Positions 9,403 through 18,018 of a stretch of DNA of 64,000 nt are shown here, piece after piece (within the stretch, counting starts at the first letter, position 1; each line of letters opens with the position of its first letter). Made by a program: the position numbers and the translations under genes. Source of the DNA: Granulicella arctica (GTDB lineage Bacteria > Acidobacteriota > Terriglobia > Terriglobales > Acidobacteriaceae); NCBI RefSeq assembly GCF_025685605.1, contig NZ_JAGTUT010000001.1, positions 1 through 64,000 of the forward strand. The letters are read 5' to 3'. The notes under the pieces were generated by a model, which saw only the letters and a program-made list of their open reading frames with translations, was not told the origin of the DNA and did not search any database.

Positions 9403-9588
9403 ATGTCGTTTGACAATCACCAGAGAGCGCAGGAGCTTCACCTGACTGCCGCGCACGCGCACACCGCAGCCGCAACAGCGCACGGCAAGGGCGATCACCT
9501 TACTGCACACGAGATGTCGCGGCAGGCCCATGAACACTCGACCCACGCCTTCGAGGCGTCGAAGAAGGCAGCGGAGGACAAGTCTTAG
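9403..9588 (+). CDS. Small His/Ala-rich helical protein
   Basis: A 61-aa cytoplasmic protein rich in His and Ala (AHAHTAAATAHGKGDH) and predicted to be fully helical, with an acidic/lysine C-terminus. Similar short His-rich helical proteins are common hypothetical proteins in Acidobacteria and Proteobacteria; the function is unknown to me. An AGAGGAA Shine-Dalgarno lies 7 bases before the ATG, which supports a real gene. Confidence 0.65.
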   Translation: MSFDNHQRAQELHLTAAHAHTAAATAHGKGDHLTAHEMSRQAHEHSTHAFEASKKAAEDKS

Positions 9589-9590
9589 AG

Positions 9591-10448
9591 CTACTTCTTG
9601 TGGAACCAGCCGTTGAGGACGACGCGGCTCGAGAGAACATCCTCAGCGCTTGACTCGACGGGTGTGACCTCGTGGAGGCGGTCCGACGGAAAGAAAACAG
9701 CACAGTTCCTTCTGGGAATGATGCGGGTGAAACCCTGGCCGAGCGGGGGTTCGTCGTGAAGCAGCAGGTCGCCGCCCGTGAAGCCTTTCGGCTCGTCGTG
9801 GATAAACCAGACGACTGTCAGGACGCGCCCGTTGTCGACGCTTGGGGCGTTATCGCGGTGGAGCGTGTATTTCCCACCTGAGGCATAGGCGATTGCTTCG
9901 ACCTCATCCTTGATTTCCGAGATAAGTTCGAGGCCAAGCCGTTCAACGACATTTTGCGCACGGATATGGTTCCAGAAGAACTCGCGGGTCATCTCGCGGA
10001 ACTGATCGTCCGCGCGAACGTAGACTGCAGCACGGGCGTTGACATCGACACGCTGTTTTTCGTTGTGGCCGACGGTGGCGACGGCGAATCGGTCACGTCG
10101 ATCCTCGATTGCTTTGCGAATCTTGACGAGTTCTTCGTCCGGCGCGAGATTGTGAACGAGGACGAAGGGCACCACGCCGTCAGCGTCGCTCACAGGAGTT
10201 GTGGTGGTTCCCTGCATGAGATCCCGCATCACCTTTGCGCTGATCTCTTCGGGATGGAGATCAGCGTAGGTGGCGAAGGCCTCTCCGGCTGCCTTGAGGT
10301 CGCCGAGAGCACGATCAAGTTCGGCCAGACGCCAGAGAATACGGCTGTCTTTCTGGGCTTCGTAGGCGGCTGCTGTGGCATCGCGAAACTTGCCCAGCAG
10401 TCCGGGCGAGAGCATTTTGGGAACAGCGGAAGGTACGACGACAGTCAC
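9591..10448 (-). CDS. 2-oxoglutarate/Fe(II)-dependent oxygenase (prolyl-4-hydroxylase-like)
   Basis: A 285-aa protein. Residues about 15-75 form TPR-like helices (RILWRLAELDRALGDLKAAGEAF). The rest is a double-stranded beta-helix dioxygenase: an HRD iron-binding motif in YTLHRDN, a distal His in DRLHEVTPV and the Arg that binds 2-oxoglutarate in SSRVVLNGW. The WFIHDEPKGFTGGDLLLHD segment is typical of the 2OG-FeII_Oxy_3 family. All iron ligands are therefore present. The substrate is unknown; relatives hydroxylate protein side chains or small molecules. The start is GTG with no good ribosome site, so ATG at 10415 is an alternative. It converges with the small His-rich gene. Confidence 0.8.
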   Translation of the reverse strand: MTVVVPSAVPKMLSPGLLGKFRDATAAAYEAQKDSRILWRLAELDRALGDLKAAGEAFATYADLHPEEISAKVMRDLMQGTTTTPVSDADGVVPFVLVHNLAPDEELVKIRKAIEDRRDRFAVATVGHNEKQRVDVNARAAVYVRADDQFREMTREFFWNHIRAQNVVERLGLELISEIKDEVEAIAYASGGKYTLHRDNAPSVDNGRVLTVVWFIHDEPKGFTGGDLLLHDEPPLGQGFTRIIPRRNCAVFFPSDRLHEVTPVESSAEDVLSSRVVLNGWFHKK

Positions 10449-10623
10449 AGGGTCACCACGGTGCTAAGAGTAGGATTTCTGGACGACTTTACCATGCCGG
10501 AAGTCTCAACTTGAATCAGCGAGCCATGCAGGCTTGGTTCGCTGAACCTCGGAGGTCGGGCCTAATATCCAACCAGCAAAAAGAAGCAGAGACAAAAAAG
10601 GAGTTTGGACAGATTCTAAGAGG

Positions 10624-11625
10624 ATGATCCGTATCCCGTTTGACGACCTCTATGCGGCCCTGCACAGGGCGATGCTTGACCTTGGACTGGCTGGAGAGCG
10701 AGCAGCGCTCTGTGCGCGTCTGTTTGCAGAAACGACGCGTGATGGCGTCTACAGCCATGGCCTGAATCGCTTTCCGCGGTTTACGACGATGGTCAAGAAC
10801 GGAAGCATCAACGTCCATGCGGAGGCTGAGCGGGTCGGAGCGTTTGGGGCGCTGGAGCGTTGGGAGGGGCACTTCGGGCCGGGAAATCTCAATGCCCACT
10901 CGTGTATGAACCGAGCGATTGAGCTTTCGCGGGTACATGGAATGGGGGCGGTGGCGCTGGCCCATACAACGCACTGGATGCGTGGAGGGACCTACGGCTG
11001 GCTTGCTGCGGAGGCGGGTGTCTTCGGCGTGTGCTGGACGAATGCGATGCCGAACCTGCCGGCGTGGGGCGGGACGAACGCAGCGCTGGGAAACAATCCG
11101 CTGGTGCTTGCGGTGCCGCGTCGGGATGGCCCGGTGGTGCTGGATATGGCGATGTCTCAGTTTTCGTATGGAGCGTTGGCAGGCTACATCAAGCGCGGCG
11201 AAGAACTTCCTGTGGCGGGAGGTTATGACGCAGCAGGTGAACTGACGCGGGATGCGGTGGCGATTGAGGCGACGCAGCGAGCGCTGCCGATCGGGTACTG
11301 GAAGGGCTCGGGGCTGGCGATCATGCTGGATCTCTTTGCGGCGATGCTCTCCGGCGGGCAGGCTACGCATGAGATCTCAAGCGATCCGCAACGGGAGGCC
11401 GGCGTGTCGCAGTTTTTTCTGGCAATCGATCCTTCGAGCTTTGCTGGCGTGGAGGAGTTTGAGCGGATCGCCGATGGGATACTGGCGTCGGTGAGAGAGT
11501 CGGCGCGTGTGGATGCAGGGAAGGCGGTGCGCTATCCGGGGGAGCAGACGCTGTTCCTGCGTGAGGAGAATCTTCGGCTAGGAGTTCCAGTAGACCCGGA
11601 TCTTTGGGAGAAGTTGCGAGTTTGA
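10624..11625 (+). CDS. dlgD: 2,3-diketo-L-gulonate reductase-like dehydrogenase (Ldh_2 family)
   Basis: A 333-aa NAD(P)-dependent oxidoreductase of the malate/L-lactate/ureidoglycolate dehydrogenase family. It matches my memory of E. coli DlgD (YiaK) along its length: TTRDGVYSHGLNRFPRF, the HWMRGGTYGW and GVCWTNAMPN segments, NNPLVLAVP, DMAMSQFSYG, and the GYWKGSGLAIMLD segment. The catalytic His in SHGLNRFPRF is present. DlgD reduces 2,3-diketo-L-gulonate to 3-keto-L-gulonate in L-ascorbate/gulonate breakdown, but the Ldh_2 family is broad and another sugar-acid keto substrate is possible. It begins next to AAGAGG, very close to ATG. It stands alone but lies in a region with several sugar-acid genes. 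Confidence 0.82.
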   Translation: MIRIPFDDLYAALHRAMLDLGLAGERAALCARLFAETTRDGVYSHGLNRFPRFTTMVKNGSINVHAEAERVGAFGALERWEGHFGPGNLNAHSCMNRAIELSRVHGMGAVALAHTTHWMRGGTYGWLAAEAGVFGVCWTNAMPNLPAWGGTNAALGNNPLVLAVPRRDGPVVLDMAMSQFSYGALAGYIKRGEELPVAGGYDAAGELTRDAVAIEATQRALPIGYWKGSGLAIMLDLFAAMLSGGQATHEISSDPQREAGVSQFFLAIDPSSFAGVEEFERIADGILASVRESARVDAGKAVRYPGEQTLFLREENLRLGVPVDPDLWEKLRV

Positions 11626-11730
11626 GAAGAGGAATTACAGAACAAAGACGCGGAGCTTGAACATGTCCGTTATTCGGCCAGAATGTGACGTTTTTCCTTT
11701 AGAACCATCTACTTATGCAGAGGTTCCAAG

Positions 11731-12738
11731 ATGCCAAGGCCGAATGTAACTCTTATGCTCACCCTGGCGACTATGTTGGTTCCTGCCTTCGGGCAAGGAG
11801 CTAACCCAGCCCGCCCAGGGACTCTCAACTATATCGAAGGACAGGCCTCGCTCGAAGGTCATCAACTTTCTCCACGTTCTGTCGGTCATGCGGAGCTTCA
11901 ACCGGGACAGTATCTGGCTACCGCGGCTGGGAAGGTGGAAATACTGCTGACGCCGGGTGTGTTTTTGCGACTCGATAACAACAGCACGGTCAAGATGATT
12001 TCGCCGGACCTGATGCATACCGAGGTGCAACTCTCGCAGGGTCGGGCGAGTGTTGAGGTGGATCAGATCTACAAGCAGAACAACCTGTTGGTCGATTTGA
12101 CGAACGGACAGGCGCAGTTGCTGAAGCCGGGTTTGTACGAGTTCGACGCTACTGCGAATACAGTTCGGGTTTATGACGGCAAGGCTGCCGTGTTTACCAG
12201 TCTCGTGCCTAAGACGAACGAGAAGGCGATCGACGTAAAGGGTGGTAAGCAGTTAACCCTGGTCGGCGAGGTTGTGAAGCCGGTCGGGTTCAACAAGGAT
12301 AAGACGTCAGCTACGGATCCGCTCTACAACTGGAGCAGTCTGCGATCGTCGTATCTTGGTGAGTCGAACGTTGATCTTGCATCGTCGTACGGTGGCGGGG
12401 GATATGCCCCAGGATGGGCTTGGAACCAGGCTGACTATGGCTACACATGGCTTCCCGGCGGTGATGATTTCTTCTTCAGCCCGTTTGGGTATGGCTTCTA
12501 CTCCCCGTATTACGTCTATGGGGGTGGATTTATCTACGGCGGCTATCGTGGTGGGTACGGTGGGTATCGTGGTGGCTACGGTGGTCGCGGTGGCTACGGA
12601 AATCGTGGTGGTGTAGCCGGCGCGCATGCTGCAGGTGCTGGTGGCGGCGGCTTCCACGGAGGTGGTGGTGGCGGCTTCGGTGGGGGTGGCGGCGGTGGTA
12701 TGCACGGTGGCGGTGGTGGTGGCGGCGGTCATCGCTAA
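11731..12738 (+). CDS. FecR-domain exported protein with Gly-rich tail
   Basis: A 335-aa exported protein. Residues 1-22 form a signal peptide. Residues about 30-190 resemble a FecR/beta-stranded domain (LNYIEGQASLEG, then GKVEILLTPGVFLRLDNNSTVKM, then a second half with GLYEFDATANTVRVYDGKA). The C-terminal third is low complexity: a Tyr/Gly segment with tandem GGYRGGYGG units followed by Gly/His runs. Proteins of this build are frequent in Acidobacteria, and the function is unknown; a cell-surface role is likely. An AGAGGTT ribosome site precedes the ATG. A strong terminator follows immediately, so it is probably monocistronic. Confidence 0.75.
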   Translation: MPRPNVTLMLTLATMLVPAFGQGANPARPGTLNYIEGQASLEGHQLSPRSVGHAELQPGQYLATAAGKVEILLTPGVFLRLDNNSTVKMISPDLMHTEVQLSQGRASVEVDQIYKQNNLLVDLTNGQAQLLKPGLYEFDATANTVRVYDGKAAVFTSLVPKTNEKAIDVKGGKQLTLVGEVVKPVGFNKDKTSATDPLYNWSSLRSSYLGESNVDLASSYGGGGYAPGWAWNQADYGYTWLPGGDDFFFSPFGYGFYSPYYVYGGGFIYGGYRGGYGGYRGGYGGRGGYGNRGGVAGAHAAGAGGGGFHGGGGGGFGGGGGGGMHGGGGGGGGHR

Positions 12739-12753
12739 CGGCCGCTGAAGTAA

Positions 12754-12791
12754 GGGGAGAGTCTCGGAGGGTTCGAGTCTCTCCCCTTTTT
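12754..12791 (+). terminator. Rho-independent terminator after the FecR-like gene
   Basis: A 13-base stem (GGGGAGAGTCTCG at 12754-12766 against CGAGTCTCTCCCC at 12774-12786, one T-T mismatch), a 7-base loop, then TTTTTGCTTT. It is 16 bases after the stop of the Gly-rich protein and separates it from larE. Confidence 0.9.
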
Positions 12792-12845
12792 GCTTTACCT
12801 GGAGAGCACCCAAAATCCTGCCTGCCTCATCTGACCTACAATCGA

Positions 12846-13682
12846 ATGCACATGAATTTGATGGCTAAATCCGCGCTGCTTCACAGAACCCTGGAAGAGC
12901 TTGGCTCGGTGTTGGTGGCTTACTCGGGTGGGACGGATTCGGCGTTCCTGGCGCATGCGGCGCATGAGGCACTCGGGGAGCGGGTGCTGGCGGTGATCGC
13001 TGATTCTGCCTCACTGCCGCGTACGGAGTTAGCGGCAGCGCTGGAGTTTACGGCTAGCAAGGGTATTCCGACCCATATTCTGAGCACGCATGAGTTGGAA
13101 AATCCTGATTATCAGCGGAATGATGGCCAGCGATGTTTCCACTGCAAGGATGAGCTGTTTACACAGATGGAGGCGTTCCGGGCGGTACGTGGGTTTGCGC
13201 ACCTCGCGTATGGGATGAACCTGGATGATCAGGGAGAGTTTCGACCCGGTCAGCAGGCGGCGGCAATGCATCATGCGGTCGCTCCGCTGGTCACGGCTCA
13301 GTTGACGAAGGCGGAGATTCGCATACTGGCGCAGCAGGCTGGATTGCGCATCTGGGACAAGCCTGCTTCGGCCTGCCTGGCGTCGCGGGTGGAGTACGGA
13401 CGGGCGGTTACGCGCGAGACCCTGGGCCAGGTGGAGTTGGCGGAAGAGGCGCTGCACCGATTGGGCTTTCGTCAGGTACGCGTGCGTCACCATGGGGACC
13501 TGGCTCGAGTCGAGATTGCCCGGGAGGAGTTGGCGGGTGCGCTTGATCTGGTGATGTTGGATCGGATGACGGTGGCTATACGGGCTGTTGGTTTTCTTTA
13601 TGTCACGCTGGATATGCAGGGGTATCGATCGGGTTCGATGAACGATGTGCTGCCAGTTTCGGCGATTAGCTCGGCTCTTTGA
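12846..13682 (+). CDS. larE: LarE: sulfur insertase for nickel-pincer nucleotide cofactor
   Basis: LarE is a PP-loop ATP pyrophosphatase that puts sulfur onto pyridinium-3,5-biscarboxylic acid mononucleotide, step two of nickel-pincer nucleotide (NPN) synthesis. The PP-loop SGGTDS lies at residues 27-32, with the FRPGQQAA and GYRSGSMND motifs further on. Besides the conserved Cys177 (in SACLASR, the sacrificial Cys176 position of the Lactiplantibacillus enzyme), it has C97 and C100 in a CFHC motif, so it looks like the three-cysteine, iron-sulfur-dependent catalytic type rather than the single-cysteine sacrificial type. The first of three possible ATG starts is listed; 12852 and 12861 are alternatives. 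It leads larE-larC-larB. Confidence 0.92.
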   Translation: MHMNLMAKSALLHRTLEELGSVLVAYSGGTDSAFLAHAAHEALGERVLAVIADSASLPRTELAAALEFTASKGIPTHILSTHELENPDYQRNDGQRCFHCKDELFTQMEAFRAVRGFAHLAYGMNLDDQGEFRPGQQAAAMHHAVAPLVTAQLTKAEIRILAQQAGLRIWDKPASACLASRVEYGRAVTRETLGQVELAEEALHRLGFRQVRVRHHGDLARVEIAREELAGALDLVMLDRMTVAIRAVGFLYVTLDMQGYRSGSMNDVLPVSAISSAL

Positions 13683-13710
13683 TCAAGCTTCTAGAAGGAT
13701 GTTGCGGCTC

Positions 13711-15039
13711 ATGCGTATTGCTTATCTCGACTGCTTCGCCGGTATTAGCGGCGATATGTTTCTTGGTGCGTTGATCGATGCGGGGGTTGATCCGCAGGTA
13801 CTTCACACGGCGACTGCGGCTCTTGGGCTGGGAGCTTCGCTTCGGGTGGAGACGGTTGACCGAAGTGGAATCTCTTGTACGAAGGTGCATGTGCTTGAGG
13901 GTGAGCGGCTGGCCGAAGATGCACCGAAGGTTGCTAAGGCACACACTCATGACCATGACGATGGACACACGCATCAGCATCATCCTCGGACGCAGCATGA
14001 GCATAAGATCGGCCACGCACATACGCATGATGATGAACACACGCATCAGCATAGTCATGGACGCTCGCTCACGGTGATTCGAGGGTTAATCCAGTCAGCT
14101 GCGTTGGCTGCGCCGGTGAAGAGCCTGGCGATACGAGCGTTTGAGTTGCTGGGGGCGTCCGAGGCGAAGATTCACGATGTGCCGGTAGAGCAGATTCACT
14201 TCCACGAGGTGGGGGCGGTGGATGCGATCGTCGACATCGTGGCGGCTTCCGCTGGCATTCATGCGCTGGGCGTGGATCGGTGGCATTGCAGTCCATTGAA
14301 TGTCGGGGGCGGTATGGTGGATTGTGCGCATGGGCGCTTCCCCGTGCCTGCGCCTGCTACGGCAGATCTCTTGAAGGGTATTCCGACCTACTCGGCAACG
14401 GTGCAGATGGAGTTGGTGACGCCTACGGGTGCGGCCTTAGTGCGTGCGCTGGAGTGCAGCTTTGGGCAGCAGCCAGCAATGCAGGTAGAGAAGATCGGGT
14501 ATGGCGCAGGATCGCGGAATCCGGCGGGATTTCCGAATGTGTTACGGCTGAGCGTAGGGGAGGCTGATGAGAAGTCTCTGCAAAGCGGCGCCTCGGACAC
14601 GGTGATGGTGCTGGAGACAGCACTCGATGATCTGAGCCCGCAGATACTGGCCCATGTGACGGAGACGGCGCTGGCGCTGGGTGCTCTCGACGTAATGTGT
14701 ACAGCGGTACAGATGAAGAAGGGGCGGATGGGGACGCTGCTGACTGTGCTCGCGGACGAGATGCATGCCCCTGCGCTGGAGAGATTGCTGTTGCGCGAGA
14801 CGACGACGCTGGGCATACGCGCTCATCGGGAGCATCGGTCGTGTCTTGATCGCTCTTTTGTTAGCGTCACGACGGAATTTGGGGAGATACGGATCAAGGT
14901 GGGCTCACTGCGGGGCGAGGAATTGAATGCCGCGCCAGAGTTTGAGGATTGCCGGAGTGCGGCTACGGCACATAAGGTTCCGGTGAAGCAGGTGATCCAA
15001 GCGGCTACAGCAGCTTACTTGAACGGGAAGGCGCGATGA
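13711..15039 (+). CDS. larC: LarC: nickel insertase for the nickel-pincer nucleotide
   Basis: LarC is the CTP-dependent cyclometallase that inserts nickel into the pincer nucleotide. This 442-aa protein has the family start MRIAYLDCFAGISGDM, an IHFHEVGAVDAIVDI motif, the GGGMVDCAHGRFPVPAPAT motif and a C-terminal LETALDDLSPQ region. Residues about 80-125 hold a histidine-rich insert, a likely nickel store. In Lactiplantibacillus, larC is made by a programmed frameshift; here both halves are one unbroken frame. I start at ATG 13711, with AGAAGG 11 bases upstream, instead of upstream frame extensions that overlap larE. Its stop overlaps the larB start by 4 bases. Confidence 0.92.
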   Translation: MRIAYLDCFAGISGDMFLGALIDAGVDPQVLHTATAALGLGASLRVETVDRSGISCTKVHVLEGERLAEDAPKVAKAHTHDHDDGHTHQHHPRTQHEHKIGHAHTHDDEHTHQHSHGRSLTVIRGLIQSAALAAPVKSLAIRAFELLGASEAKIHDVPVEQIHFHEVGAVDAIVDIVAASAGIHALGVDRWHCSPLNVGGGMVDCAHGRFPVPAPATADLLKGIPTYSATVQMELVTPTGAALVRALECSFGQQPAMQVEKIGYGAGSRNPAGFPNVLRLSVGEADEKSLQSGASDTVMVLETALDDLSPQILAHVTETALALGALDVMCTAVQMKKGRMGTLLTVLADEMHAPALERLLLRETTTLGIRAHREHRSCLDRSFVSVTTEFGEIRIKVGSLRGEELNAAPEFEDCRSAATAHKVPVKQVIQAATAAYLNGKAR

Positions 15040-15791
15040 ATCCGAGTTCCCTGCTCACTCTGCTGGCTGAGGTTCAGCGAGGCACGATAACGCCGGATGA
15101 GGCTTCAGCGCGTCTAGCTAATCTGCCGTTTGAAGACTTAGGGTACGCGAAGATCGACCACCATCGTAGCCTCCGAAGCGGGCTGCCGGAGGTGATCTTC
15201 GCCGCCGGGAAGACGCCGGAGCAGACAGCTGAGATCTTCGCCCGGATGGCAGCGGCAGGCACCGACGTGATTGCCACGCGGGCTTCGATGGAGGCGTTTG
15301 AGGGGGTGCGAGCGCTTGTTCCTGCGGCGAGTTATGAGGCTGTGGCACGGATCATTACGCTTAGAACCTCTACTGCCGAGGCTTCGAAGGGGACGATCGC
15401 GGTGGTTTGTGCGGGAACCAGCGATCTGCCGTTTGCGGAGGAGGCTGCGATTACGGCTGAAGTCTTTGGGACTATCGTGACGCGTCTCTACGACGTGGGG
15501 GTGGCGGGCATTCATCGTTTACTGGCACAGCGGGACGCACTTACGGCTGTCGATGTGGTGATCGTATGTGCGGGGATGGAGGGTGCCTTGCCTTCTGTCG
15601 TCGGCGGTTTGGTGGCTGTCCCGGTGATCGCTGTGCCAACGAGCGTGGGGTATGGAGCCTCGTTTGGGGGTGCGGCGGCGCTGTTGGGTATGCTGAACTC
15701 CTGCTCGCCAAATGTGACCGTCGTCAATATCGACAACGGTTTTGGCGCGGCTTATACGGCGACCTTGATTGCGCGGGCAGCACACAGGTAG
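15036..15791 (+). CDS. larB: LarB: NaAD carboxylase/hydrolase of nickel-pincer nucleotide synthesis
   Basis: LarB carboxylates nicotinic acid adenine dinucleotide and releases AMP, the first step toward the nickel-pincer nucleotide. The 251-aa protein has an N-terminal helical part (TPDEASARLANLPFEDLGYAKIDHHRSLRSG-type, in two pieces) and a C-terminal AIR-carboxylase-like (PurE) domain, with AGTSDLPFAEEA, YDVGVAGIHRLL, VVCAG-type CAGMEGALPSVVGGL and a GYGASFGG glycine-rich loop. It overlaps larC by 4 bases, giving the complete cofactor set larE-larC-larB in one operon. The only LarA-type enzyme in the window lies 4 kb away on the other strand. Confidence 0.93.
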   Translation: MNPSSLLTLLAEVQRGTITPDEASARLANLPFEDLGYAKIDHHRSLRSGLPEVIFAAGKTPEQTAEIFARMAAAGTDVIATRASMEAFEGVRALVPAASYEAVARIITLRTSTAEASKGTIAVVCAGTSDLPFAEEAAITAEVFGTIVTRLYDVGVAGIHRLLAQRDALTAVDVVIVCAGMEGALPSVVGGLVAVPVIAVPTSVGYGASFGGAAALLGMLNSCSPNVTVVNIDNGFGAAYTATLIARAAHR

Positions 15792-15847
15792 CGCAGGACG
15801 TTTCGGTTGCATCCAATCTCGCAAAACGACGGACATGGGAGAAGAGC

Positions 15848-16876
15848 ATGGAGCGCAGGGACTTTCTGAAATCGGCCACAGTAGCTGGCGTCGCGGCAGT
15901 AACAGGAGCGACTGCCTCGGCTGAAGCACAGGCACCGGCACGTACGCTGAACGCAGTTGCGCGGCCACAGTCGCCCGACATGGTCTACCGGCAGCTTGGG
16001 ACGACAGGCGAAAAAGTGTCGGCGATCGGGATGGGCGGCTTCCATATCGGAAAGCAGGAGAATCCTGACGAATCGATCAAGCTGATCCACACCGCGATCG
16101 ACCGTGGCATCACGTTTATGGATAACTGCTGGGACTATAACGATGGCACCAGCGAGGTGCGCATGGGCCAGGCCCTACGGAATGGCTACCGCGATAAGGT
16201 CTTCCTGATGACGAAGATCGATGGTCGGACGAAGTCGGAGTATAACAAGCAGTTGGAGCAGTCAATGGGGCGTCTGCAAACGGACGTGATCGACCTGGTG
16301 CAGTTTCACGAGGTGATCCGGATGGAAGATCCTGACCGGATCTTTGCGGTAGATGGAGCGCTTGAGGCGGCTGTTGCTGCTCGGCAGGCTGGCAAGATTC
16401 GGTACATCGGGTTTACGGGTCACAAAGATCCTTCAGTTCACCTGCGCATGCTGGAAATGGCTCAGAAGCATGGCTTCCACTTCGATACGGTGCAGATGCC
16501 GGTCAATGTGATGGATGCTCATTTCCGTTCGTTCACTCACGAGGTAATGCCGGTTGCGCTGAAGCAAGGGATTGGGGTGCTGGCGATGAAGACGTTTGGA
16601 GACAACTTCATTCTGAGCAGCAACACCGTCAAGCCGATTGAAGCTCTGCACTACGGGTTGACGCAGCCTGTCTCCGTGGTGATTACCGGAATCGACCGAA
16701 TGGATATTCTTGATCAGGCGCTGGAGGCGGCGAGGACGTTCAAGCCAATGAGTCAGACCGAGGTAGCAAGTCTGCTGGGCCGGACGAAGGTGGCCGCGAG
16801 TGAAGGTAAGTTTGAGCTTTTCAAGACGACGTCACACTTTGATGGGACCGCCCAGAACCCAAAATGGCTTGGCTAA
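15848..16876 (+). CDS. Exported aldo/keto reductase family protein
   Basis: A 342-aa aldo/keto reductase with a twin-arginine-type leader (MERRDFLKSATVAGVAAVTG) at the N-terminus. The barrel starts with MVYRQLGTTGEKVSAIGMGGFHIG; the AKR catalytic set is visible as Asp/Tyr-like positions in FMDNCWDYNDG, Lys in KTFG/MTKIDG and His in QFHEV. Such Tat-exported AKRs are frequent in Acidobacteria and Planctomycetes; the substrate is unknown. The ATG at 15848 is chosen because the frame upstream overlaps larB and because GAGAAG precedes it. It lies 56 bases after larB and may be co-transcribed, but it is not a known part of the cofactor pathway. A weak hairpin (AACAGG with CCTGTT) follows the stop. 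Confidence 0.83.
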   Translation: MERRDFLKSATVAGVAAVTGATASAEAQAPARTLNAVARPQSPDMVYRQLGTTGEKVSAIGMGGFHIGKQENPDESIKLIHTAIDRGITFMDNCWDYNDGTSEVRMGQALRNGYRDKVFLMTKIDGRTKSEYNKQLEQSMGRLQTDVIDLVQFHEVIRMEDPDRIFAVDGALEAAVAARQAGKIRYIGFTGHKDPSVHLRMLEMAQKHGFHFDTVQMPVNVMDAHFRSFTHEVMPVALKQGIGVLAMKTFGDNFILSSNTVKPIEALHYGLTQPVSVVITGIDRMDILDQALEAARTFKPMSQTEVASLLGRTKVAASEGKFELFKTTSHFDGTAQNPKWLG

Positions 16877-16976
16877 ACAGGGCAAGTTACCAGGGTTTCC
16901 TGTTCTGTTTGTCTAACGCTTGCATCTCATGAGTACGCGAGTATATTGTTTGGGCGCGTAGCAAAGAGGTGTCACC

Positions 16977-17228
16977 ATGCTTCCCTTTGATCGAAAGCCC
17001 TGGGCGAAAACAGTCGCGATGGTCGTAGTCATTCTGTCGTTTGTCGGTGCGATTTGCCTGGCGTTGTACTTCCGAAGTGTTGACTCACTGCACATCTCCG
17101 AGGTGGTCGGGATCTTCCTGCTGCTCCTGACGATTGTTCCGCCGAACGTGGCGATCCTGATGCGGAGGCCGGGCGAGCCAGAGAGCATGAACGCGCATCT
17201 GGGCCATAACCGTTCCACGGTGCGCTAG
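16977..17228 (+). CDS. Small two-helix membrane protein
   Basis: An 83-aa protein with two predicted membrane helices (about residues 11-32 and 40-58) and a polar C-terminus. I do not recognise the family. AGAGGTG lies 7 bases before the ATG. The end is 12 bases from the convergent SDR gene. Confidence 0.6.
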   Translation: MLPFDRKPWAKTVAMVVVILSFVGAICLALYFRSVDSLHISEVVGIFLLLLTIVPPNVAILMRRPGEPESMNAHLGHNRSTVR

Positions 17229-17239
17229 GCACGGCTTGT

Positions 17240-18016
17240 TTACTGGTTGACGCCGCTGGCAAGGAAGCCGCCATCTACCACGAGGATTTCGCCTGAGACG
17301 AAGGCGGACGCATCACTTGCCAGGAAGATCGCCGATCCCACCAACTCCTCTGTTTTGCCGAACCTGCCCATGGGTGTCCGCATCCTGAGTTCTTTGCCGC
17401 GCTCGCTCTTATCGAGCAGTTCTGCGTTGAGCGCGGTGCGGAAGACTCCGGGTGCGATGGCGTTGACGGTGACGCCGAGGGCGCTCCACTCAACGGCGAG
17501 CGACTTGGTGAGTGCGCCCACTGCCGCCTTACTGGCAGCGTAGGCGGTGACCTCTTTGAGCGAGACAAAGGTGTTGAGTGAGGCGATGTTGATAATGCGC
17601 CCATAGCCCCGTTCCAACATATGCTTGCCGAAGATCTGACAAGCCCGGAGAGTCCCGGTCACATTGGTGTCCATGATGTCGTTCCAGGTCTCTTCGGGAA
17701 AGTCGACCGTCGGAGCTCGCTTGATCTTGCCAGCGCAATTGATAAGTATGTCGACCTTGCCGAATACCTTGAGCGTTCCAGCTAGAAGCGCTTCAAGTGA
17801 GGAGCGATCTCCTACGTCCGAGGTGAGTCGCAGCGAGCGGACACCTCTGGACTCAATGGCGTTTGCGGCTTCATCGACCTGCTCGGCGCGGCGGGAGCTA
17901 GCAACCACGTCGGCTCCTGCTTCAGCGAGACCGATGGCCATGGCGAGGCCGATACCAGAGGTTCCGCCAACAACGACTGCGGTCTTTCCATGCAGATCAA
18001 ACAAGGGGTGCGACAT
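17240..18016 (-). CDS. SDR oxidoreductase, likely aldonate/ketouronate dehydrogenase
   Basis: A 258-aa classical short-chain dehydrogenase. The cofactor loop GGTSGIGLAM is near residue 17, NCAG follows, and the catalytic Ser/Tyr/Lys are in IASLNT and YAASKAA. The C-terminal FVSGEILVVDGGF is typical. The sequence resembles the gluconate 5-dehydrogenase/2-deoxy-D-gluconate 3-dehydrogenase group, which also includes SDR-type fructuronate reductases (mannonate-forming). It is the last gene of the operon larA-like - uxaE - gntK - SDR, 2 bases after gntK. In that context I favour fructuronate reductase or another ketouronate reductase, but sequence alone does not fix the substrate. Confidence 0.88.
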   Translation of the reverse strand: MSHPLFDLHGKTAVVVGGTSGIGLAMAIGLAEAGADVVASSRRAEQVDEAANAIESRGVRSLRLTSDVGDRSSLEALLAGTLKVFGKVDILINCAGKIKRAPTVDFPEETWNDIMDTNVTGTLRACQIFGKHMLERGYGRIINIASLNTFVSLKEVTAYAASKAAVGALTKSLAVEWSALGVTVNAIAPGVFRTALNAELLDKSERGKELRMRTPMGRFGKTEELVGSAIFLASDASAFVSGEILVVDGGFLASGVNQ

Positions 18017-18018
18017 GG

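Noticed and set aside
12307..12813. Thr-rich minus-strand frame opposite the Gly-rich tail
   Set aside because: Arises from the low-complexity repeat on the other strand.
13931..14070. Histidine-codon repeats in larC considered as a DNA repeat/CRISPR-like array
   Set aside because: Irregular CAT/CAC codon runs inside a coding frame; no spacer structure.
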